This document shows, piece after piece, positions 18,699 through 27,612 of a DNA stretch of 64,000 nt; positions within the stretch are counted from its first letter, which is position 1; every line of letters begins with the position of its first letter. The position numbers and the translations under genes were made by a program. The notes below the pieces were generated by a model, which was given only the letters and a program-made list of their open reading frames with translations, made no database searches and was not told the DNA's origin. The stretch spans positions 1 to 64,000 of the forward strand of contig CACOPQ010000002.1 in NCBI GenBank assembly GCA_902629125.1, in the 5' to 3' direction. This DNA is from an uncultured Alphaproteobacteria bacterium. Lineage in GTDB: Bacteria; Pseudomonadota; Alphaproteobacteria; Thalassobaculales; Thalassobaculaceae.

Positions 18699-18810
18699 TC
18701 GGAATTCTTCTGATGAATTGATAAACACCATCTCGATTATATAAGAATTTTTGTGAAGATTTGTTATGCATTATGTACTGCACCAAAATATAATTAGATA
18801 TATTCTACTT
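18699..18810 (-). repeat. inverted repeat copy 2 (pairs with 7102..7213)
   Basis: tgaagatttgttatgcattatgtactgcaccaaaatataattagatatattctact is the near-exact reverse complement of the 7102..7158 core. Confidence 0.9.
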
Positions 18811-18847
18811 ATATTTCAATGATTTAGGTGTTATTTGTACGAGTTAA

Positions 18848-19146
18848 TGGTGCGGACGGCGGGACTCGAACCCGCAACCTCTAGGAGGGACAGATTTTCT
18901 TCCCAGCTACAGCTTTCGCTGCCGCCCTCAGGCGTTTGTGGGCTGGACTTTCTCTTCAGCGTAGTTCGAGGACCTTAGCTGCTGCCCGTAAAGTCTCTAC
19001 ACCTTCCTCGTTGTATTTTCGAGGCTTGGCACGGGATTGCCATTTTAAAGGTTTCCCCGTTTTTGAGCAGTTCTACTCCTATCCTTTCGCATAGGGCACT
19101 CAAATTAATTTAAGTCTGTTGTGTATACCAATTCCACCACGTCCGC
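18848..19146 (-). tRNA. tRNA-Leu(UAA), interrupted by a group I intron, CCA encoded
   Basis: Exon 1 19112..19146 GCGGACGTGGTGGAATTGGTATACACAACAGACTT; exon 2 18848..18898 AAAATCTGTCCCTCCTAGAGGTTGCGGGTTCGAGTCCCGCCGTCCGCACCA; acceptor GCGGACG/CGTCCGC, anticodon stem ACAGA/TCTGT, loop CUUAAAA; T arm GCGGG-TTCGAGT-CCCGC; 86 nt spliced. Confidence 0.93.
18899..19111 (-). ncRNA. group I self-splicing intron (213 nt) in tRNA-Leu(UAA)
   Basis: AAATTAATTTGAG...AATGGCAATCCCGTGCCAAGCC...GAAGGTGTAGAGACTTTACGGG...AAGAGAAAGTCCAGCCC...GGGAAG: P/Q-, R- and S-like elements; P1 CUU|AAA with UUUGAG gives U.G at the 5' splice site; P7-like GACUUU/AAAGUC; terminal G before exon 2. Confidence 0.92.
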
Positions 19147-19247
19147 GGCTATTTCTTTAAAGCGCATTTTGATTTCTTTTGCAACAACACGTAATTATTT
19201 TTTCACGTTTTAACTAAGCTGGAGCTAATTTGACGATTCTTATGACT

Positions 19248-20192
19248 TCATTCTGCCGCTTTCCTTGTTTCATCGCCATAGACGGCATATCGCCATTCTG
19301 GATAGCACTTATCTGTTCCATCGCAGATGGAGAAGAACTTCTCTTGTATAGACTTCGTCATTTTGCCAACGAAACCCGTTCCTATGTTGCTTCTATCGAT
19401 TGAAAGTATTGGTGTTACTTCCCAAGCCGTTCCGCAAAAAAAAGCTTCGTCCGCGAGAGAAATCTCAGACCGATCAATATCCCTTTCAACTGGCTCAACG
19501 TTGAAATGATCTTTTATTATATGCAAAATAGCGTCTCTAGTGACACTCTCCAAGATATCGTTTGAAATGGAAGGTGTTATTGGAATGCCGTCCCTAACAA
19601 TAAAGAAGCACATTCCTGGGCCTTCAGATACTTTGCCCCGAGAATTTAAGAATATTGCGGTATCATAGCCATCTGCTTCCGCCTGGACCGTTGCTAAACG
19701 TCCATTGTTGTAATTTGCATTACACTTTACTCGCATTGGCATTGCTTGATCCGGTACTCTCATCCAGGAGCTAACTTGTGCGGTGACCCCACCGAGCACA
19801 CGTTCACTTCTAGGGCGTTCTTGTGCAGTGATCGACAATCCAATAGGGCCACAGACACCTGGTCCACCCATTCCGGATACAAAAACCGTGGTCATAATAT
19901 GCAGGTTTTCACCTCTAAAATTATTTGCTTTGATTAACTCGACAGTTTGTTGCGCTATAGACTCTCCTGTCAGAAGTTCGTTGAAGCGCATAAAACGCTG
20001 AGAGAACTCGAGCCGGCGCATGTGTTCTTTCATGCGAAAAAGGTACATTTCTTCGTTGGATTTATTCCAATAGCCTCGCAAGCCTTCGAAAACCGCTGTT
20101 CCAAACTTAAAGCCTGCTGAGGCTACATGAACTTGCGCTTTATCCCATTCAACTATTTCACCGTTCAATGATGCAAATTTAGGTGTTGTCAT
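19248..20192 (-). CDS. ilvE: branched-chain amino acid aminotransferase
   Basis: FGTAVFEGLRGYW, MRVKCNANYNNGRLATVQAEADGYDTAIFLNSRGKVSEGPGMCFFIV, AFFCGTAWEVTPI. Confidence 0.9.
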   Translation of the reverse strand: MTTPKFASLNGEIVEWDKAQVHVASAGFKFGTAVFEGLRGYWNKSNEEMYLFRMKEHMRRLEFSQRFMRFNELLTGESIAQQTVELIKANNFRGENLHIMTTVFVSGMGGPGVCGPIGLSITAQERPRSERVLGGVTAQVSSWMRVPDQAMPMRVKCNANYNNGRLATVQAEADGYDTAIFLNSRGKVSEGPGMCFFIVRDGIPITPSISNDILESVTRDAILHIIKDHFNVEPVERDIDRSEISLADEAFFCGTAWEVTPILSIDRSNIGTGFVGKMTKSIQEKFFSICDGTDKCYPEWRYAVYGDETRKAAE

Positions 20193-20399
20193 TGCAAATT
20201 CCCTTATATAGCTCGTCGCCTAAAATTATTAATAAGCACCGGCCATTGTAATTACCGCAATAAAATGCGATCACTAAATAAATTTTTAATAAAATAAAAA
20301 TCCTTCGGGATTTTCTCCTTTTACCACTAATCCTCGTTTTAACAGACCTATCCACGCTTAGCATAGACTTTATTTTAATTTAATGAAACTAGATGAATG

Positions 20400-21947
20400 A
20401 TGTCCCACGAATTTGAAAATTATTATTTGCAAACCAAGGGCGCGTTATCATGGGAGACAATAGAGGAGGCTCAAAAACTAGATAGCTTGGTTGTGAAATT
20501 AGAAGATCAAAAGGCCGATTTTTCAGGTCTTAAAGTGAGGATTATTGGGGCTGCTTTCGACGAAGAAAACAGCATCTGGAAATATCAGCAATTATTTTTC
20601 TATGACCTATCGATTGCCCATAATGAGGCGGAGCTGAAGAACCAATACCTTAATACAACGGATAACGAAAATTCCGAAAAAATGAAAGTAGCATCAGCAA
20701 TTGAAACTTCGGAATTGGTGCATGGGAGCGGTATCTATAAAATTTCGAATTCGAACTTTCTTTATGTAATTCTAATTGTAGGTGGTTTAATTACGGCGAT
20801 TTCCTTCGGTGTAAGGCATGGTTTTGGAATTTTTCTGAGCCCGATCTCGCTTGAATTTGGTTTTGGCCGCGAGGTTTTTGCATTAGCAATAGCGCTTCAA
20901 AATTTAGTAATGGGATTTGCTCAGCCCTTTGTAGGTGCGTTCGCAGATAAATTCGGCGCATTTCGTACAATTATTTTGGGAACACTATTTTATAGTGCAG
21001 GTCTATTTGTAATGGCTTTCTCAACTACCCCTGATATGTTTTACATAAGTACAGGCGTTTTGGCTGGCGTAGGCCTTGCGGGGTCAGGACAATCTTTAAT
21101 AATGCCAGCAGTAGCAAAACGATTTCCTGCTGAGAAACGTTCTTGGGTCCTAGGGGTTGTTGGAGCCACCGGCTCTTTGGGAGGCTTTATCGCTTTACCA
21201 ATAGGGCAATATTTTTTAACGAATATAGGTTGGAGCGAGACGTCATTGATAACTGGCTTTTTAATCCTTGCCATAATTCCACTGGCTTTGGTTTTTAGAA
21301 GTCCAGCATCCTCTGAGAATGAAAAAACTGATCGAAAGGTATCCATGAAGGAAGCTTTGATTGAGGCTGTCAATCACAATAGCTTTTGGTTTCTGTGTGC
21401 AGGATTTTTTGTCTGTGGGTTCCACGTTGTGTATGTAGGTGTTCATCTTCCTTCCTACGTAACCGATCTTGGATTATCAGCAGAGACGGGAGCATGGGCG
21501 CTTAGTATAATTGGATTAATGAATATCGTAGGTGGCTACTCCGCAGGAGTTTTAGGAGGAAAGTTTCCAAAAAAATATTTATTAAGTGGTTTGTATTTAG
21601 GACGGTCTCTTGTGATGATTGGTTTTTTACTCCTTCCACCATCTGATATTGTTGTTTTCATTTTTGCCATCTTTATGGGTTTATTTTGGCTAAGCACCGT
21701 GCCCTTGACAACGGGATTAGTGGCAGATTTGTACGGTACTCGTTATATGACAATGTTGTATGGAATCGTATTCCTTTCACATCAGTTAGGTGCTTTTTGC
21801 GGTGGATGGCTCGGAGGGTATGTTTATGATACCACCGGATCATATAATTTAGTTTGGTGGGTGTCGGTCGTCTTGGGATTAATTTCTATGATTGCCCATT
21901 GGCCGATACGTCCGGTAATACATAAAGAGCTGTCCGCTGCCGTCTAA
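20400..21947 (+). CDS. MFS transporter with about 115-aa soluble N-terminal extension
   Basis: Hydrophobic MFS domain from FLYVILIVGGLITAISFGVRHGFGIFLSPIS onward; N-terminal extension has no TM segment. Confidence 0.88.
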   Translation: MSHEFENYYLQTKGALSWETIEEAQKLDSLVVKLEDQKADFSGLKVRIIGAAFDEENSIWKYQQLFFYDLSIAHNEAELKNQYLNTTDNENSEKMKVASAIETSELVHGSGIYKISNSNFLYVILIVGGLITAISFGVRHGFGIFLSPISLEFGFGREVFALAIALQNLVMGFAQPFVGAFADKFGAFRTIILGTLFYSAGLFVMAFSTTPDMFYISTGVLAGVGLAGSGQSLIMPAVAKRFPAEKRSWVLGVVGATGSLGGFIALPIGQYFLTNIGWSETSLITGFLILAIIPLALVFRSPASSENEKTDRKVSMKEALIEAVNHNSFWFLCAGFFVCGFHVVYVGVHLPSYVTDLGLSAETGAWALSIIGLMNIVGGYSAGVLGGKFPKKYLLSGLYLGRSLVMIGFLLLPPSDIVVFIFAIFMGLFWLSTVPLTTGLVADLYGTRYMTMLYGIVFLSHQLGAFCGGWLGGYVYDTTGSYNLVWWVSVVLGLISMIAHWPIRPVIHKELSAAV

Positions 21948-21967
21948 AGATGTTTTATAGTAAAAAC

Positions 21968-22564
21968 TTATTTGAAAATTTTGTTAAATTTATCAAGAAA
22001 ATTATGGCGAGCCGTGTCAGCTGTGCAAGGCTGTATTTTAATGTTGGGGATTTTTCTGAAATTCCCAAAAAACCGTCTTGCCTCTGCCTCGGAGAAACCA
22101 GCTAATTGCGTAGCCTCTAAATAAGCAGCAAGACGGTCGGATTTTTTTATTAGTTTGGTTATAGAGATTGGAAGGACAGAGGGTAGACCTACCCGAAGGT
22201 GTATAGCCTCTTGAAGACGCTGCTCTACACTTCGATATTCATCGCCAATCACTGCTTTAAATGGACTTATCATATCACCTATAACATATTCGGAAGCGTC
22301 ATGTAGAAGGGCTGCCAGCCGCCACTTGTTTTGTTTCTCAGATACATTTTCAGTAAATAATCTCTCTACTAAAAGAGAATGTTCAGCAACTGAATACGGT
22401 TCTGTGCCTTTGGTTTGTCCGTTCCATCGAGTAACTCTCGAAAGTCCAAGGGCAATATCGGTGATTTCAACATCTAGCGGTGAGGGATCTAGTAAATCTA
22501 AACGGCGGCCACTTAGCATTCGCTGCCAGGCTCTAGTAATGTTGTTCTCATTTGTTTTACTCAT
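21968..22564 (-). CDS. HD-domain phosphohydrolase (YfbR-like)
   Basis: YSVAEHSLLVERL, LAALLHDASEYVIGDMISPFK, metal-binding HD pattern. Confidence 0.85.
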   Translation of the reverse strand: MSKTNENNITRAWQRMLSGRRLDLLDPSPLDVEITDIALGLSRVTRWNGQTKGTEPYSVAEHSLLVERLFTENVSEKQNKWRLAALLHDASEYVIGDMISPFKAVIGDEYRSVEQRLQEAIHLRVGLPSVLPISITKLIKKSDRLAAYLEATQLAGFSEAEARRFFGNFRKIPNIKIQPCTADTARHNFLDKFNKIFK

Positions 22565-22950
22565 TTTTTCCGTATTCTTTTTTTAAGGGTTTTATCTTTC
22601 TTATTAAAAAAATAAAAACTGAGTAATAATATTGAAGGAAAGCTAGTGATAATTAAAACTCTATTAAATACTCCAACACTTTTCGTCTGAAAGTTGTCAA
22701 GTTTCATTATTGTAAGGCATCTTTCTCTAGATGCGTTTTCATAATATAACGTTTTACACTTCAATTTCTGTATATTGTAGTTTCTAGAAGTTGAAGAAGA
22801 AAAATTTTGCCAGGTATATGAAATGGCTATAACACTCCCAATTACCCAAAGGGTTGAAAACGTGATAAGACAAATGAGCAGAATGTTTCTCATGTTTAGT
22901 AAAAATATCCGTTGATTTTGATAAAAAGTAGAAAATAAATGGATATGCAA
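22561..22950 (-). CDS. small hypothetical membrane protein
   Basis: 129-aa ORF with two hydrophobic segments (ILLICLITFSTLWVIGSVIAI, VLIITSFPSILLLSFYFF); overlaps the start of 21968..22564. Confidence 0.4.
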   Translation of the reverse strand: MHIHLFSTFYQNQRIFLLNMRNILLICLITFSTLWVIGSVIAISYTWQNFSSSTSRNYNIQKLKCKTLYYENASRERCLTIMKLDNFQTKSVGVFNRVLIITSFPSILLLSFYFFNKKDKTLKKRIRKK

Positions 22951-23032
22951 GTTTATTATTATTCTTTAAAACGTAGTTTCTGTCGGTTGAATGATGAAAC
23001 CAACAGATTTTGACGAACAAAGAAATTAAATC

Positions 23033-24277
23033 ATGAATTCTGCACCTAATTTAATTAATGAAGGCGAATACGCCAACGTTAAAAGTAGCGATTTTAGAGT
23101 AATGAGCTTAGTCGGTACAGCTCACTTTTTTAGCCATTTTTATATCTATTTATTACCCCCGTTATTTCCATTTTTGAAAACCGCTTTAAATGTCTCATAC
23201 ACTGAGCTCGGTTTGTTAATGGCTGTCTTTAGCGGCACAACTGGTTTAACCCAAATACCGTTTGGTTTTCTAGTAGACAGGTTCGGTGCAAAATTTATAC
23301 TCATCGCGGGTCTTGCTGTCGAAGGTGTAGCGTTTAGTTGCATGGGCTTCGCTCCAGGGTATCCGTTTTTAGTTGCCTTGATGTTTTTGGCTGGTGCTGC
23401 AAATGGAGTTTATCATCCTGCAGACTATGCAATCCTGTCTGCGTCGGTTTCAAAAACCCGCATGGGTAGGGCGTTTAGCTTACATACTTTTGGGGGATAT
23501 GCTGGCTTCGCGGTCGCAGGGCCAGTAATAATATTCCTAAATTCAACAATAGGATGGAGCTCGGGCTTATTGCTATGCGGAATTGCCGGAATAGGAACAG
23601 CGTTCATATTAATGCTTTATTCTCGCGATTTGAAACATACCGTCCGGCGAAAAAACAATGTAATTGATCAAAAAACGAAAAATAAATCGTCGGGTGATAG
23701 TGGTGTAAAGCTACTCTTATCCCCGCCAATTTTGATGTGCCTAGTCTTTTTTACGCTTTTATCTCTTGGTTCTACGGGAATAGCTAGTTTCTTAATTGTA
23801 GCACTCGGTCAGCATCACGGGACAGCTGTTGAAACGGCTACGTTAGTGCTGTCAACCTATCTGGTACTGGGAGCGATCGGAGTGTTATTAGGCGGATTTA
23901 TTGCTGACAGAACGCAAAAACACAACGCGGTTGCCGCGGTTTGTTTTTTTTCAACTGCATTGATTATAGCAAGTGTTGGATTTTTTAGTTTGGGTTCCTT
24001 ACTACTTTTTATTCTTCTTGGGGTGATGGGATTAATGCATGGAGTAATCATGCCTTCCCGAGATATGATCGTCCGTTCAGTAACGCCGGAGGGTTCATTT
24101 GGGAAAGTATTTGGGTTTGTAACGTCTGGTTTTAGTATTGGAGGAATAGTTGCCCCGCCAATTTTTGGCTGGATATTAGATCAATCAGAGCCATCCTTTT
24201 TATTTTTTGGTATCGCTGGAATTATGCTTTGTTCAATGATGACAGTTTTTACCTCGGGGCGCCGCCGCGCCAACTAG
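23033..24277 (+). CDS. MFS transporter
   Basis: GTTGLTQIPFGFLVDRFGAKFILIAGL and 12-TM hydrophobic pattern. Confidence 0.9.
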   Translation: MNSAPNLINEGEYANVKSSDFRVMSLVGTAHFFSHFYIYLLPPLFPFLKTALNVSYTELGLLMAVFSGTTGLTQIPFGFLVDRFGAKFILIAGLAVEGVAFSCMGFAPGYPFLVALMFLAGAANGVYHPADYAILSASVSKTRMGRAFSLHTFGGYAGFAVAGPVIIFLNSTIGWSSGLLLCGIAGIGTAFILMLYSRDLKHTVRRKNNVIDQKTKNKSSGDSGVKLLLSPPILMCLVFFTLLSLGSTGIASFLIVALGQHHGTAVETATLVLSTYLVLGAIGVLLGGFIADRTQKHNAVAAVCFFSTALIIASVGFFSLGSLLLFILLGVMGLMHGVIMPSRDMIVRSVTPEGSFGKVFGFVTSGFSIGGIVAPPIFGWILDQSEPSFLFFGIAGIMLCSMMTVFTSGRRRAN

Positions 24278-25199
24278 TACTTCTTCTAGTTTTTCCTAGC
24301 TGTTGCTCTCGTGACCAAACATAAAGACCACTGGCAATTATTATGATAGTTCCAAGCCACGTCCAGCCATCTGGTGCAACGTCAAACACAAGAAGACCAT
24401 ATATTGTGGCCCATATGATTTGAAAATATTGAAACGGAGCAAGCATTGAGGCAGAAGCTCTCTGGTATGCCTTTATGACGATATAGTGTGAACCTCCGCC
24501 AATTGCTCCAATGAAAAGTAGCATTAGGCTTTGGGAAAGAGTTGGCGTTTGCCAATAATACCAAACAATCGCTGATGAACATGCCATCCCAACCAACGCT
24601 GTGTAAAACCACATAGAGGTCGCCGTTTCTGTGAAACTTAATGTTCGCGTTAATATTGTGAATAAGGCAAAGAAAAAGGCTACACCAATTATTAAAAAAT
24701 AGGCCCAGTGTATTTCCTGAAACCCCGGTCTTAATATAATCAATATACCTATGAAACCGATAATTACGGCTGACCACCGACGTACGCCAACTTTTTCTTT
24801 TAACAAAGGAATAGAGAGCGCAACAACAAAAAATGGAGAAATAAACATTATAGAATTTGCCTCTGCCAAGCCAATATAACCGATGGCTGTAAAAAATAGG
24901 CAAGTACACAGAAGCAACAATATTCCTCGAACAATTACTAATTTAAAATTCTTTACTTTGAATAGGTGATTGATTCTTCTTCCTGGAAAAAGCAATAACA
25001 TTAGTAAAAAGTGGGCGGTAAATCTTCCCCAAACAACCATTGCAACAGGCAACTCCTGCCGGGCTAATTTTACGACCGTATCTGATGTTACAAACAAAAA
25101 CCCGGCTAAGATAGCGAGCAGAATGCCAAGCATCACTCCATTATTATGAACGCTGGGTTTGTGATCACTAGTTGATTTGCCGTTATTTATAATGCTCAT
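24249..25199 (-). CDS. DMT-superfamily EamA-type permease
   Basis: Two EamA-like repeats, about 10 hydrophobic segments; 29-bp tail-to-tail overlap with 23033..24277. Confidence 0.88.
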   Translation of the reverse strand: MSIINNGKSTSDHKPSVHNNGVMLGILLAILAGFLFVTSDTVVKLARQELPVAMVVWGRFTAHFLLMLLLFPGRRINHLFKVKNFKLVIVRGILLLLCTCLFFTAIGYIGLAEANSIMFISPFFVVALSIPLLKEKVGVRRWSAVIIGFIGILIILRPGFQEIHWAYFLIIGVAFFFALFTILTRTLSFTETATSMWFYTALVGMACSSAIVWYYWQTPTLSQSLMLLFIGAIGGGSHYIVIKAYQRASASMLAPFQYFQIIWATIYGLLVFDVAPDGWTWLGTIIIIASGLYVWSREQQLGKTRRSTSWRGGAPR

Positions 25200-25354
25200 T
25201 AAAGTTGTTTCATTATTTATTTTGATTAGATATTTGCCGCACGGTGTGTGTCTATACTCCCGCGGGCTGAATTACTCACACGATGAGCTGCACTAAACAA
25301 AGATGCTGTTTACTTGCCAATAAAAATGGTGTGTCCTAATTTTTGGACGATTAA

Positions 25355-26551
25355 TTAGGGACGAGCTCGTTCCCCTTTGCAATACTGGCGTTTCGCCTTT
25401 AATTTTCTGCAAAAATTGTTGGCGGCTGCTTTTGTTTTGAATGGAACAGCCATAAGGCGAATGAAAGTTCCCTTTTTGCCAGCGTCGAACTCTGTTGTTG
25501 CAAATTTTAAGTCTCGTAGTTCATTGGAAAACTTCTTCTTTAGTTTTTTCCACCCACGTTTTGCTCCACTCAAGGTCCTATAAGACGCCAAATGTACCCC
25601 ATACTTTCCGCTTCTTTGGGTTTGAGGTGAAGTTGATGCGTTTTTCTTGTTGGCTGGTTCGATATTGCCTTCGATTTTGGCAATCATCGTTTCGAGTTTG
25701 TCGATTAACGCGTTTACCTTAGCATTTGCAGATTTTATCTCTTTTCTATCCATTAATAGGTCAGGATTAGCTTGAAGCTTTTTTAACTTAGTTTGGTGTT
25801 CTTCCTTTGGGCGATCGATCTTTACGGGAAGTTTGCTTGTCCTCGCATTTGACAATTGTACCGATACGAGTTCCTTTTGCGACTTCGTTTTCCCAAAGTC
25901 TCTCACTCTAAGTACGTAGTTTTGTACTACTGGGGAGTAATATAAATCCTCTTTTATGCCTTTTCTGTTACATGAAATCTGGAACGTAGTGTAATCACCT
26001 GCAGTGACATTCAAGTCTTTTTGACCGACAACTAGACATTTTTTTTCGTCTCGCCACCCCGTAGGTACATTCTCGCTATTACCTCTAATGCCAAAAGATA
26101 CTGTGTTATTTTCTTTTAATGGAAATAGAGCTTCAGGGTTACCGATCAGCGTTTGCCTACCTCTTCCCAGTTCCGGATGCGAAGACCATGAGAGTTGAGG
26201 AGTAATTATGTCGTTAGTTGTTGTCCACATAGCTCCTTGGTCATTAGTCCAAGTCACGCGTCCTGAATTAACATTTACAACTTGCTCTTGCACTATCGTT
26301 CCATCGGAAGAGTATACGAAGGTATCTCCTATAGCATATATAGGTAATGGAGCAGGATCTAACTTTACTTTTGGATCTGTCCGTATCCCAACTTTCTCGC
26401 CAAGCTTGACCAGACTTAACCCGCCAAGCTTTTCGGTGAATCCGGATACTGTTGTGGAGGCTAATTTTGATAGATTGAAGTCTTCACTAGAGCATCCCGA
26501 CAATAGCGAAGCTGCTATTAGCGTTCCGACGAAACCTCGAAAGGATGTCAT
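25355..26551 (-). CDS. lipoprotein with C-terminal SPOR domain
   Basis: LIAASLLSGC lipobox; C-terminal YGVHLASYRTLSGAKRGWKKLKKKF...IRLMAVPFKTKAAANNFCRKLKAKRQYC. Confidence 0.85.
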   Translation of the reverse strand: MTSFRGFVGTLIAASLLSGCSSEDFNLSKLASTTVSGFTEKLGGLSLVKLGEKVGIRTDPKVKLDPAPLPIYAIGDTFVYSSDGTIVQEQVVNVNSGRVTWTNDQGAMWTTTNDIITPQLSWSSHPELGRGRQTLIGNPEALFPLKENNTVSFGIRGNSENVPTGWRDEKKCLVVGQKDLNVTAGDYTTFQISCNRKGIKEDLYYSPVVQNYVLRVRDFGKTKSQKELVSVQLSNARTSKLPVKIDRPKEEHQTKLKKLQANPDLLMDRKEIKSANAKVNALIDKLETMIAKIEGNIEPANKKNASTSPQTQRSGKYGVHLASYRTLSGAKRGWKKLKKKFSNELRDLKFATTEFDAGKKGTFIRLMAVPFKTKAAANNFCRKLKAKRQYCKGERARP

Positions 26552-26789
26552 TTGTAAAACCTCGACTAGAGCTTCAAAAAAGTAAATATAATGCTAAGAA
26601 GATCTAATATCCAGAATGGTTTGTCAATCCGCACCCTACTCGTTTCAGGTATTGTGTACCACATTATCTATTTGCCCTGATATTACGAAGTCATTGAAGT
26701 AGTATTTGCCAGATGTTAATGATTATATTTACCCAAGGTTATAGACTTTGAACCGTCCGATTCGAAAAGCAATGTCAGGGAGATAAATC

Positions 26790-27578
26790 ATGGTTGCATT
26801 GAAATCACTCTCAAAAAACTCAGTCAGAGACAATGTAACGGAGGAGGAATGGAAAAAGCGTGTTGATCTTGCCGCATGTTATCGTCTCGTTGCTTACTAT
26901 GGATGGACCGATCTAATTTTCACGCATATCTCTGTGCGGGTGCCTGGTACACACGACAACTTTCTTCTTAATCCTTATGGCCTGATGTTCGAAGAAATTA
27001 CAGCATCGAGCCTCGTAAAATTGGACACTGAAGGCGAGATAGTGATGGATACTGAATTCAGTGTAAATGCAGCTGGGTTTACTATACATAGCGCTATTCA
27101 TCAGGTTAGAGAGGATGTGGATTGCGTTCTACATACGCACACTGTGGCAGGAATGGCTGTTTCAGCTCAAAAATGTGGTTTGTTACCACTAGCGCAAACA
27201 TCGTTGGAGTTCTATGACAATCTCGCTTATCACGATTATGAAGGTATAGCGTTCGACTTAGATGAAAGAGAGAGGTTAACAGGAGATCTGGGTGGCTCGA
27301 TGGCCATGATACTTCGCAACCACGGGCTCTTGACATGCGGCCGAAGTGTTGGGGATGCATTTATGAGAATGCATTCTTTGGAAAAGGCGTGCCAGTTACA
27401 AGTGTCTGCCCAAGGGGGCGGTCAAGAGTTGCTAATGCCATCTGAAGAGGTATGTGAACATACAGCTCGCCAATTTAAGGGGCCGGCCGATGACAACGGA
27501 AGTGGTGCCTTAGCGGACTTAGCGTGGCAAGCTCTGCTGAGAAAACTCGACCGCGAAAATCCAGGCTACGACAGTTGA
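26790..27578 (+). CDS. class II aldolase/adducin family protein
   Basis: GWTDLIFTHISVRVPG, FLLNPYGLMFEEITASSLVKLD, CVLHTHTVAGMAVSA, ILRNHGLLTCG. Confidence 0.92.
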   Translation: MVALKSLSKNSVRDNVTEEEWKKRVDLAACYRLVAYYGWTDLIFTHISVRVPGTHDNFLLNPYGLMFEEITASSLVKLDTEGEIVMDTEFSVNAAGFTIHSAIHQVREDVDCVLHTHTVAGMAVSAQKCGLLPLAQTSLEFYDNLAYHDYEGIAFDLDERERLTGDLGGSMAMILRNHGLLTCGRSVGDAFMRMHSLEKACQLQVSAQGGGQELLMPSEEVCEHTARQFKGPADDNGSGALADLAWQALLRKLDRENPGYDS

Positions 27579-27612
27579 GTGTAATATTAAATTAAGCTGT
27601 GCAGTCGCCTTA

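Noticed and set aside
18848-18900. tRNA-Leu 3' end as an att site with a matching direct repeat delimiting an island
   Set aside because: Integrase remnants do lie on the 3' side of the tRNA, but I found no second copy of the tRNA 3' sequence in the window; cannot be supported.
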